A stretch of DNA of 64,000 nt from JBMOOG01 sp049324535 (lineage in GTDB: Bacteria > Pseudomonadota > Alphaproteobacteria > Rhodobacterales > Rhodobacteraceae), in NCBI GenBank assembly GCA_049324535.1, contig JBMOOG010000028.1, positions 168,726 through 232,725 of the forward strand, in the 5' to 3' direction. Positions 36,510-43,871 of the stretch are shown one piece after another (position 1 is the stretch's first letter; the number at the start of each line of letters is the position of its first letter). Position numbers and translations under genes: made by a program. Below the pieces are notes generated by a model, which saw only the letters and a list, made by a program, of their open reading frames with translations, was not told the origin of the DNA and made no database searches.

Positions 36510-37439
36510 TCAGGGCGTACCGATGCGCTCCAGAAAGCGGATCGCGCGCAGGTCCGTCACGGTGTCGGCCTCGACGCTGGCCACGGTCCGCAGGACCTTG
36601 CGGCGATACTGGTCGGTCTTGCCGACGAGGTTCGGCCCGCGCCCGATCTTGCGTTCCAGATCCTGGCGCGACCGGGTGTAGTAGTGGTTGAGTTGCAGGG
36701 CCTCGGCCGAATAGAAGGCCGGCGTCTCCCGCCCGCTCAGGCTGAACCGCTCGCCCCGGTCGTTCCAGGTGTCCGTGCCCGCGTCCGTCTCCATCGAATG
36801 GATGCGCACCGCGGTCAACCGGCAGGGATCGACGAGGCATTTGAAGGCGCGCAGACCGGGCGCGTCGCTCATCGGGTCGCGGGCGCGCCGGGTGTAGTTG
36901 CGCACGACACCGCCCGGCGGGGGCGCGTCATGCCCCGAGGTTCCGAACATGTGCCAGGGCAGCGACAGGCAGGGCACATCCGCCAGGGGGGCGAGGGCGG
37001 CGTCGTAATCGGCCGCTTTGACCGGCACCAGGAACTCGTCCACGTCGATGAAGGCCATCCAGCGCCAGGCACCGCCGAAGTTCGACGCGGCGTGGGCATA
37101 GGCCAGGACCTGGTTGTGGATCTCGCGCCACAGCCGCGCGTCAGTCAGCCGCTGGCCCCAGGGCAGGACGGTCAGGCAGTCGCGCGGCAGGGCCGCCCGC
37201 AGCGCGTCCAGGGTGCCATCGGTGCTGGCGTCATCGTAGATGTAGAAGTGGCGGGCCCCGGCGCGGTGATGGAAACCGGCCCACTCGCCGATGAACTCCG
37301 CCTCGTTGCGGACGATCGCGGCGATCGCAAGGCCGGAGCGGCCCGGCTGGGGTGTCGGTGCGCGAACGCCGATCTTCGAGATCTTGGCGCGACGAAGGAT
37401 CTGCTTCAGCACCGGCGCTCTCTCCTGCCCTGCGGCCAT
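36510..37439 (-). CDS. Glycosyltransferase family 2-like (Glyco_tranf_2_4 / GT92-type)
   Basis: A 309-residue glycosyltransferase. The N-terminal region reads IAAIVRNEAEFIGEWAGFHHRAGARHFYIYDDASTDGT, the typical opening of Glyco_tranf_2_4 proteins, followed by AFIDVDEFLVPV with the DVDEF metal-binding motif and a C-terminal LNHYYTRSRQDLERK. It converges with the other glycosyltransferase across 10 bp. It is likely to act on a surface or extracellular glycan; donor and acceptor are unknown. Confidence 0.85.
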   Translation of the reverse strand: MAAGQERAPVLKQILRRAKISKIGVRAPTPQPGRSGLAIAAIVRNEAEFIGEWAGFHHRAGARHFYIYDDASTDGTLDALRAALPRDCLTVLPWGQRLTDARLWREIHNQVLAYAHAASNFGGAWRWMAFIDVDEFLVPVKAADYDAALAPLADVPCLSLPWHMFGTSGHDAPPPGGVVRNYTRRARDPMSDAPGLRAFKCLVDPCRLTAVRIHSMETDAGTDTWNDRGERFSLSGRETPAFYSAEALQLNHYYTRSRQDLERKIGRGPNLVGKTDQYRRKVLRTVASVEADTVTDLRAIRFLERIGTP

Positions 37440-37675
37440 GCAACCGGCCCGACCGCATCAGTCCTTTGCACGCTCGTCAAGGGGAGAGGGCGCCGGCCCC
37501 GGCCGACCGGGACTGGCCGCCTGGTCCCGCCAGCCGGCCCCGGATGCGTCATCGGACCCGCGGTTCGATGCCGGGGATTGGCCGGACGACCGGACCATGA
37601 CATGATGGCGCACGGTGTCTGCCTGAATACGGGCGCACTCTGCGCCTGTGGCGGCGGCCGAGGGAGACGGCGGCC

Positions 37676-38494
37676 ATGAGCAGCCCGGTGGAACGTCATT
37701 ACGCCGGTGACGGCGATCTGTCCCATGCGATCGCGGAAAAGCTGCGCAAGGCCGGGAAGGACATGGACCGGCTTGCGACGACCGACCTCGCCGCGGTCGA
37801 CGAGTTCCATATCCGCGGGCGCAAGGCCACCCTCGAACTGGCGGGGCACCTGGCCCTAAACACTTCTTCCAGGGTGCTCGATATCGGCAGCGGGCTCGGC
37901 GGGCCGGCGCGGACGCTGGCCGAGACGTTCGGCTGCCATGTGACCGGCATCGACCTGACGCCGGAATTCTGCGAGGCCGCCACGACGCTCAGCGCCTGGG
38001 TCGGTCTTTCGGACCGCGTCGACTTCCGACAGGGGGACGCGACAAGCCTGCCCTTCGACGACGCCGTGTTCGACTCCGCCATGACCCTGCACGTCGCCAT
38101 GAACATCGCCGCCAAGGACCGGATGTATTCGGAGGCGCGGCGCGTCCTGAAATCGGGGAGCCGCTTCGTCGCCTATGACGTGCTTCAGGGGGAAGGGGGC
38201 GAGGTCGTGTATCCGGTGCCCTGGGCGCGCGAGCCCTCGATCAGCCACCTCGCGACACCCGAGGACATGACGGCGCTCCTGTCGGATGCCGGGTTCCGCG
38301 TCCTGACGGTCGAGGACTCGACCGAGGAGAGCCAGCGCTGGTTCGAGGAGATGGCGGCGCGGGCGGCGGGATCGGCCCCGGCGGTCACGTTCCAGACCTT
38401 CCTCGGCGACGACTTCGCCACGATGGCCCGAAACCAGGTCATCAATCTGCGGGACCGCCGCATACGCACGGTGAGCTACGTCTGCGAGGCGTGA
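37676..38494 (+). CDS. Class I SAM-dependent methyltransferase (sarcosine/dimethylglycine methyltransferase-like)
   Basis: A 272-residue Rossmann methyltransferase with motif I VLDIGSGLGGPARTLA, an acidic ribose-binding end (GIDLTPEFCE), post-I QGDATSLPF and HVAMNIAAKDRMYSEARRVLKSG. The N-terminal block VDEFHIRGRKATLELA is shared with small-molecule N- and C-methyltransferases of the sarcosine/UbiE group. The substrate cannot be told. The gene stands alone between a divergent glycosyltransferase and the tRNA, which is on the opposite strand. Confidence 0.8.
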   Translation: MSSPVERHYAGDGDLSHAIAEKLRKAGKDMDRLATTDLAAVDEFHIRGRKATLELAGHLALNTSSRVLDIGSGLGGPARTLAETFGCHVTGIDLTPEFCEAATTLSAWVGLSDRVDFRQGDATSLPFDDAVFDSAMTLHVAMNIAAKDRMYSEARRVLKSGSRFVAYDVLQGEGGEVVYPVPWAREPSISHLATPEDMTALLSDAGFRVLTVEDSTEESQRWFEEMAARAAGSAPAVTFQTFLGDDFATMARNQVINLRDRRIRTVSYVCEA

Positions 38495-38507
38495 GCGCGG
38501 CGGTGGC

Positions 38508-38522
38508 CGACGCATTGCGTCG
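38508..38522. terminator. Hairpin between the methyltransferase gene and tRNA-Arg
   Basis: CGACGC-att-GCGTCG, a perfect 6-bp stem with a 3-base loop, lies after the methyltransferase stop and downstream of the opposite-strand tRNA. An outer pairing GCCGAC with GTCGGC (about 38506-38532) is also possible. It is probably a shared terminator; there is no U tract. Confidence 0.45.
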
Positions 38523-38557
38523 CTCGGGTCGGCGTTCGTTTCGCTGAAGGGAGGTGC

Positions 38558-38634
38558 TGGCGCGCCCGAAGAGATTCGAACTCCTGACCCCCAGATTCGT
38601 AGTCTGGTGCTCTATCCAGCTGAGCTACGGGCGC
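38558..38634 (-). tRNA. tRNA-Arg, anticodon ACG, CCA encoded
   Basis: On the minus strand a full cloverleaf is readable: acceptor stem GCGCCCG/CGGGCGC, D-arm GCTC..GAGC, anticodon stem CCAGA/TCTGG with loop CTACGAA, so the anticodon is ACG (Arg, read as inosine after modification), T-arm with TTCGAAT, discriminator G and encoded CCA. Total 77 bases. ACG tRNA-Arg reads CGU, CGC and CGA codons. Confidence 0.97.
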
Positions 38635-38644
38635 GTGACCGTGG

Positions 38645-38673
38645 CATTTAGCGGTCGCGCCGGGGCATTGCAA
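38645..38673 (-). promoter_or_regulatory. Promoter of tRNA-Arg
   Basis: On the minus strand, TTGCAA (38673-38668), a 17-bp spacer, and TAAATG (38650-38645). The expected start is about 7 bp on, near the tRNA 5' end at 38634. It lies between the histidine kinase stop and the tRNA. Confidence 0.6.
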
Positions 38674-38690
38674 GGGCCAAAACGCCCGGC

Positions 38691-40094
38691 TCAGAGCCCG
38701 GCGCCGTCGGGCCCGAGATCGTGCGGGAGCCGGATCATGAACTCGGTGCCGTCGCTGTCGGTCCGCACCAGTTCGAGCCGTCCGCCATGCGCCTGCACCA
38801 GATCGGCGGCGATCGCGAGGCCAAGCCCGGTGCCGCCCTTGCGGCTTCCGCCCTGGAAGGGCTGGAAGAGATGCTCGCGCGCGCGGTCCGGCAGGCCGGG
38901 CCCGGTATCGCCCACGCGGATCCACCAGCCCTGATCGCTTTCGCCGGCGCCGATCTCGATGGTTCCGGGCCGCCCGGTGGCCTCGATCGCCTGCCGGGCG
39001 TTGCGCACGAGGTTGGTCAGCACCCGGTGCAGCTGGTCGGCGTCGGCCCGGATCACCAGATTGGCCGGAATGTCGGTCACGAAGTCGATCCCGCCCTCGG
39101 TCGCGGCCAGGCGCTCGCCCTCAATCACGTCCGAGACGAGGCCGTTCAGCATGAAGCGCGTCAGCCGCGGGGCAGGCTCTTCGGCCTTGCCGAAGGCCAG
39201 CGTGGACTCGCAGAGGTTCACGGCCCGGCTGATGCTGCCGACAAGCTTGGGCGCGGCGCGCTTCACCGCCGGGTCGTCGCTGTCCTCCATCCGGTCCGCG
39301 AAAAGCTGGGCCGTGGTCAGGATGTTGCGCAGGTCATGGCTGATCTTGGCCACGGCCCCGCCGAGCTGCGCCAGCCTCTCCTTCTGCTTGAGGGCGCCGG
39401 TCAGCTGCCGCTGCATCTGCTCCAGCGCGTCCTCGGCCTCGCGCAGCTCGGCCACCCGCGCCTCGGGAACGATCACCCGGCGCGCATCCTCGGGCGCCTC
39501 GGCATAGACGGTCATGTGCCGCACGAGCCGCCGGATCGGCGTCACGAAGAGCGACCGCACCGCAAGGAACAGAAGCGCGGCCGCCAGAAGCGAGATCAGG
39601 GCCGACATCGCCAGGATCCGCTTGCCGTAGTCGATCATCGCCGCGCGCATCGGCGCGGTGTCCATCGTCGCCTCGATCACCAGCCCCGCCTGTTTCACCG
39701 GATCGCCGATCACCCGGATGATGTGCCCCTGCGGCTCGAGCAGCGTGGCGAAGGCGCTGCGGATCAAATCCCAGGTCGAGGCGGTGCGCATGTCGTAGGT
39801 CCGCCAGATCTGCCCGGGGATCGGCGAGGACAGCACCAGCTGGCGCGCTTCGTCACGGCGCAGCACGACGTTGAAGACCTCGGCGTTGCGCAGAAGCTCC
39901 TCCTCGACCTTGGGATCGATCATCCCGTCGGTGGTCAGCAGCGCCAGCGAGGCGATCTGCGCACGTTCGAGGCGCGAGATGATGTAATCCTCGCGGAAAC
40001 GCGCGATCGAGGGCACGATGATGAGCACCTCGGCCAGAAGGACGAACAGGATCGTCAGCAGCAGGAACCGGCCTGACAGGGTATTGCGGAACAT
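38691..40094 (-). CDS. Orphan membrane sensor histidine kinase
   Basis: A 467-residue two-component kinase. Two membrane helices at about residues 10-30 and 161-182 bracket a ~130-residue periplasmic sensor domain with no recognised fold. A HAMP-like linker (TPIRRLVRHMTVYAEAPEDARR) precedes the dimerisation domain with KISHDLRNILT and phospho-acceptor His253, then the ATPase domain with NLVRNARQAIEA, GDTGPGLPD and GGTGLGLAI. No response regulator is encoded next to it. It is followed by a tRNA on the same strand. Confidence 0.93.
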   Translation of the reverse strand: MFRNTLSGRFLLLTILFVLLAEVLIIVPSIARFREDYIISRLERAQIASLALLTTDGMIDPKVEEELLRNAEVFNVVLRRDEARQLVLSSPIPGQIWRTYDMRTASTWDLIRSAFATLLEPQGHIIRVIGDPVKQAGLVIEATMDTAPMRAAMIDYGKRILAMSALISLLAAALLFLAVRSLFVTPIRRLVRHMTVYAEAPEDARRVIVPEARVAELREAEDALEQMQRQLTGALKQKERLAQLGGAVAKISHDLRNILTTAQLFADRMEDSDDPAVKRAAPKLVGSISRAVNLCESTLAFGKAEEPAPRLTRFMLNGLVSDVIEGERLAATEGGIDFVTDIPANLVIRADADQLHRVLTNLVRNARQAIEATGRPGTIEIGAGESDQGWWIRVGDTGPGLPDRAREHLFQPFQGGSRKGGTGLGLAIAADLVQAHGGRLELVRTDSDGTEFMIRLPHDLGPDGAGL

Positions 40095-40232
40095 GCCTCG
40101 CGCCTTTCGCCGCCCGACACCGCGGCATGCCGGCGGCTATGGCGGTAACATAGGGCGTTGCGGCGTTTGCGCAACGGCGGCGGGCCGGCATCGGGCGGCA
40201 ATCCGCGCCCCTCATTTTCCGCCCCGGTGCGG

Positions 40233-40261
40233 TTGACTTGGGAAAGGACCGCGTCTATTAG
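40233..40261 (+). promoter_or_regulatory. Strong promoter of the rpmH-rnpA-yidD operon
   Basis: TTGACT (40233-40238), exactly 17 bp, TATTAG (40256-40261), close to sigma-70 consensus. Transcription would start near 40268, giving a leader of about 60 bases before the rpmH ATG at 40331. It is divergent from the histidine kinase gene. Confidence 0.8.
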
Positions 40262-40330
40262 CCGGGTCTCATTCTTCTCGGCCCTCGAATCCCTGCCGGT
40301 TCGGGCCGAACCTGATCCGGAGCCGACGCC

Positions 40331-40465
40331 ATGAAGCGCACTTATCAACCCTCGAACCTGGTGCGGGCCCGCCGCCACGGCTTCCGTGCGCGCATGGCCA
40401 CCAAGGGTGGCCGCAAGGTGCTCGCCGCCCGCCGCGCCCGTGGCCGCAAGGTGCTCTGCGCCTGA
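40331..40465 (+). CDS. rpmH: 50S ribosomal protein L34
   Basis: The 44-residue, very basic ribosomal protein L34. The sequence begins MKRTYQPSNLVRARRHGFRA and continues RMATKGGRKVLAARRARGRKVL, the universal L34 pattern. It opens the rpmH-rnpA-yidD operon behind a strong promoter; rnpA follows after 23 bp. Confidence 0.98.
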   Translation: MKRTYQPSNLVRARRHGFRARMATKGGRKVLAARRARGRKVLCA

Positions 40466-40488
40466 GCGGAGCCGAAAGGCCGCACACC

Positions 40489-40905
40489 ATGACGCCGCCG
40501 ACGGACCCCGCGCCTGGCCAGACCGGCCCCGGCGGGGAGGCTCCGCCGGCGGTTTCCGTTTGCCTGACCCTGCGCAAGCGGAGCGAGTTCCTGCGGGCCG
40601 CCCAGGCGCTGCGGCAGGGCACGCCCGGCTTCCTTCTCCAGGCCCGGCGCCGTGACCCCGACGAGGAGGGCGGCGCGATCCGGGTCGGGTTCACCTGCTC
40701 GAAGAAGGTCGGCAATTCCGTCACCCGAAACCGGGCCCGGCGCCGCCTGCGCGAGGTGGCCCGCGCCGTGCTGCCACTGGAAGGACGGCCCGGCTGGGAC
40801 TATGTTCTGGTGGGGCGCCCCGAGGCCACCGTCACCCGGGATTTCCGGGCCATGGTCGACGACCTGCGGCGGGCGCTTGCGACCCTGGCCCGGAAGACGC
40901 CATGA
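40489..40905 (+). CDS. rnpA: Ribonuclease P protein component
   Basis: The protein subunit that helps the RNase P RNA bind pre-tRNA 5' leaders. The 138-residue protein has the RNR motif in TCSKKVGNSVTRNRARRRLREVAR (about 74-97) and the LRKRSEFLRA start of the fold. The first ~20 residues are a Pro/Gly-rich alphaproteobacterial extension. It overlaps yidD by 4 bp. Confidence 0.96.
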   Translation: MTPPTDPAPGQTGPGGEAPPAVSVCLTLRKRSEFLRAAQALRQGTPGFLLQARRRDPDEEGGAIRVGFTCSKKVGNSVTRNRARRRLREVARAVLPLEGRPGWDYVLVGRPEATVTRDFRAMVDDLRRALATLARKTP

Positions 40906-41189
40906 CCCCGCTTGCCCATCTCGTCGCCTTGCCCGTGCGCGCCTACCGGCTGGTGCTCAGCCCTTGGGTCGGCCACGGCTGCCGCTACCAGCCCACCTGC
41001 TCGGCCTACGCGCTTGAGGCGCTGGACCGGCACGGCGCATTCCGCGGAAGCTGGCTTGCGGCTCGGCGCATCCTGGGCTGCCATCCCTGGGGCGGCCACG
41101 GCTACGACCCGGTGCCCCCCGCCGGGGAGGGCGCCGGCCGCGGGCATCGGCCGGATGCCGAAACGGACCCGACGGACCGGCAGCCCTAG
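40902..41189 (+). CDS. yidD: Membrane protein insertion efficiency factor YidD
   Basis: A 95-residue membrane-associated protein that assists YidC-dependent insertion. YRLVLSPWVGHGCRYQPTCSAYALEALDRHG and ILGCHPWGGHGYDPVP are the invariant YidD blocks with their cysteines. The tail is acidic/basic and low in complexity. In many genomes yidC follows directly; here four kb of other genes intervene before yidC at 45457. Confidence 0.95.
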   Translation: MTPLAHLVALPVRAYRLVLSPWVGHGCRYQPTCSAYALEALDRHGAFRGSWLAARRILGCHPWGGHGYDPVPPAGEGAGRGHRPDAETDPTDRQP

Positions 41190-41198
41190 TCGGCAGCC

Positions 41199-42887
41199 CT
41201 AGTCCTCGAGCGGCCTTTCCCGCACCAGGCGGGCGGGCGGCGCACCGGCCGCCGCCGCCTCGACCTCGGCGCGCTCCAGCGTGCGGTTCACGATGCCCAG
41301 CGCCATCACATCGTCGAGCGTGACCGGCTCGACGCGGTAGCGGTCGGCGCGAAAGGTCTCCGGGCGCGCCGCGGCGGCAAGGGCTGCCAGCGGATCGGCC
41401 CCGAAGACGATCGCCCCGTCGAGATCGACCGACTTCAGGTCGGCCCCGTCGAGAGCCGACGCGAGGAGCACCGCGCCGCGCAGGTCCGCCGCCGCCAGCG
41501 ACGCATCGCGAAGGTCGCAGCGCAGGATCAGCGCGCCGCGCAGATCGGCCGCGGTCAGCGTCGCGCCCCGGAACCGGGTGTCGATCAGCACCGCGTCCGA
41601 GAAATCGGCCCCGGTGAGGAAGCTCGGCATCGGGGCGCTCCCGGCCTCGAAGGGCGGCCGCAGGCGGTCCGCCTCCACGACGGAAAAATCGCTGCCCTCG
41701 ATCCAGGTCCGGCGCCAGCGGGTGTTCTCGAGCATCGCGCCGCCCAGATCGGAGCCCCGCAGGTGGCTGCCCGAGAAGTCGGCATAGGACAGCCGCGCGC
41801 CCTGCCCGGTCAGGAAAATCAGGTCCGCGTTCGGCAGCCAGGCGAAGGAGAGATCCATCCCGAAGTGGTTGAGCACCTCGAGATTGCGCAGCCCCCCGAA
41901 CATCAGAACCTGCAGAAGCTGCCCGCGCTCGGGGCTTTGCGGGCGGTCGATCAGCCGCGCCTCGGGCTGCGCGGCCGTCCAGCCGTAGGCGGCCACCATC
42001 CGGTCCCAGGCCCCGGGCAGGTCCGACGCGCGCGCGGCCATCGCCACCCGGATCTTGTCGCCCGGGTCGTCGGGCAGAAGCCCGGTGTCGAGAAAGCGGT
42101 AGGGCCGCGCCGCGCGCGAGGCCGAGACGATCCGCAGCATCAGCCCGCGGTCGAGATCGGTCATCGGGTCGAGGACGCTCACGAGATCCGCCGCCGGATC
42201 GGCCGGCGCGGCCCCGCCGCTGCCCTCGGCGGCGAAACGCCTGGCCGAACGTTCGGCCGACCTCCCGACCTCGGCGGCAATGCCGGTGATCTCGACGGCG
42301 ATGGCGGCGTTGCGCTCGGCCTCGGCGAGCTGCACCTGCTGGATGATGAGCGCGGTCTGGTCCGCGATGCGCGCGTTCTGGTCCGACAGCAGCCCGGACT
42401 GCGCTTCGATCAGCGCATTCTGGCGAAAGAGCAGCGCGGTTCCGGCAAGGGCCGCCATCGCCGCGATCAGCCCGGTCAGCGAGGCCACCACCCATCGCCG
42501 CGTGGCGATCCAGCCGTAGCGGGCCAGCGCCAGCTGGGCAAAGTCGCGGGCGGCGAGCGTCGCCCCGCGTGGATCGCGGTCGATCGCCCCCTGCGCGACG
42601 CGGGCCAGCGGCTCGGCGAAGGACTCGAGCTGGACCTCGGCCACACCGGTCACCTTCCGCAGGAGCTGGCGGCGAAAGAGAAAGATCAGCGCCCCGGTCA
42701 GCGCGATGACGACGAGCGCGGCGAGGAAGATGGTGAGGATGAGACCGGTGCCCTGCTCGACGAGTCCGGTGCCCGCGAAGGCGATCATCAGCCCCGCGGC
42801 AAGGCCGAAGCCGAAGACCAGAAGTCCGAAGGCCGAACCGGGGCCACCAGGGGGCTTCGGCTCGGGTGGTGTCGGTCGATCGGCCAT
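41199..42887 (-). CDS. Membrane protein with C-terminal pentapeptide repeats
   Basis: A 562-residue protein. N-terminal hydrophobic segments (about residues 18-40 and 46-66, and again near 140-160) are followed by a helical region rich in Glu/Ala (IEAQSGLLSDQNARIADQTALIIQQVQLAEAERNAAIA), probably a coiled coil. A C-terminal pentapeptide-repeat domain (about 370-500) shows runs such as A(D/N)LRGA, LRCDLRDASLAAADLRGAVL. Such quadrilateral beta-helices mediate protein contacts. Function is unknown. The start at 42887 (MADRPTPPEP) is divergent from ttcA; its 3' end faces yidD. Confidence 0.83.
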   Translation of the reverse strand: MADRPTPPEPKPPGGPGSAFGLLVFGFGLAAGLMIAFAGTGLVEQGTGLILTIFLAALVVIALTGALIFLFRRQLLRKVTGVAEVQLESFAEPLARVAQGAIDRDPRGATLAARDFAQLALARYGWIATRRWVVASLTGLIAAMAALAGTALLFRQNALIEAQSGLLSDQNARIADQTALIIQQVQLAEAERNAAIAVEITGIAAEVGRSAERSARRFAAEGSGGAAPADPAADLVSVLDPMTDLDRGLMLRIVSASRAARPYRFLDTGLLPDDPGDKIRVAMAARASDLPGAWDRMVAAYGWTAAQPEARLIDRPQSPERGQLLQVLMFGGLRNLEVLNHFGMDLSFAWLPNADLIFLTGQGARLSYADFSGSHLRGSDLGGAMLENTRWRRTWIEGSDFSVVEADRLRPPFEAGSAPMPSFLTGADFSDAVLIDTRFRGATLTAADLRGALILRCDLRDASLAAADLRGAVLLASALDGADLKSVDLDGAIVFGADPLAALAAAARPETFRADRYRVEPVTLDDVMALGIVNRTLERAEVEAAAAGAPPARLVRERPLED

Positions 42888-42952
42888 TGCCCGCCCCCGC
42901 GGAATGCTCCATTCACGATTCCAGACCCGCTCCCTTCTGGCAAGCGCCCGCC

Positions 42953-43801
42953 ATGCTCGACGACACCGACGACATTCATCCCCTGTTCGAGGGCGCCCCC
43001 AAGAGCGTCGAGTTCCGCAAGCTGCGCAAACGGCTGGTGCAGAACGTGCGCGAGGCGATCGAGACCTACGGCATGGCGCGCCCGGGGGATCGCTGGCTGG
43101 TCTGCCTGTCGGGTGGCAAGGACAGCTACACGCTGCTTGCGATCCTGCACGAGCTGAAATGGCGCGGGCTTCTGCCCGTCGATCTGCTCGCATGCAACCT
43201 CGATCAGGGCCAGCCCGGCTTTCCGGCGACCGTGCTGCCCGAATTCCTGACCCGCATGGGTGTGCCGCACCGGATCGAATACCAGGACACCTATTCGGTG
43301 GTCATCGACAAGATCAGGCCGGGGGGCACCATGTGCTCGCTCTGCTCGCGGCTGCGGCGCGGCAATCTCTACCGCATCGCGCGCGAAGAGGGCTGTTCGA
43401 CCGTCGTGCTCGGCCATCACCGCGACGACATCCTGGAAACCTTCTTCATGAACCTCTTCCACGGCGGGCGGCTGGCAACCATGCCGCCGCGGCTGCTGAA
43501 CGAGGACGGCGACCTTTTCGTCTGCCGGCCCCTCGCCTTCGTGGCCGAGGAGGACTGCGACCGGTTTGCCCGGGCGATGCGCTATCCGATCATCCCCTGC
43601 GACCTCTGCGGGAGCCAGGACGGGCTTCAGCGCCAGCAGGTCAAGCAGATCCTCGACGGCTGGGAAGCGCGCAGCCCCGGCCGCCGGCAGGTGATGTTCC
43701 GGGCGCTGATGAACGCGCGGCCTTCGCATCTGTGCGACCCGTCGCTCTTCGACTTCGCCACCCTGATGCGCACCGCCGACGGGGAGCCCGGCGCCAGTTA
43801 A
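42953..43801 (+). CDS. ttcA: tRNA 2-thiocytidine biosynthesis protein TtcA
   Basis: ATP-dependent, [4Fe-4S]-containing enzyme that thiolates C32 of certain tRNAs. The 282-residue protein has the PP-loop SGGKDSYTLLAIL (residues about 53-65), the cluster Cys pairs CSLC and CDLC (near residues 128-131 and 217-220) and LGHHRDDILETFFMNLFHGG. The start ATG 42953 is 65 bp from the divergent pentapeptide gene. The PP-loop and both Cys pairs are intact, so it should be active. Confidence 0.96.
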   Translation: MLDDTDDIHPLFEGAPKSVEFRKLRKRLVQNVREAIETYGMARPGDRWLVCLSGGKDSYTLLAILHELKWRGLLPVDLLACNLDQGQPGFPATVLPEFLTRMGVPHRIEYQDTYSVVIDKIRPGGTMCSLCSRLRRGNLYRIAREEGCSTVVLGHHRDDILETFFMNLFHGGRLATMPPRLLNEDGDLFVCRPLAFVAEEDCDRFARAMRYPIIPCDLCGSQDGLQRQQVKQILDGWEARSPGRRQVMFRALMNARPSHLCDPSLFDFATLMRTADGEPGAS

Positions 43802-43871
43802 TCCCATGGTCAGAAGAGCGTGCTAGGCCGGGATCCGATCCCTCGCGGCGGGATCCCTCGGGAAATCGGTC

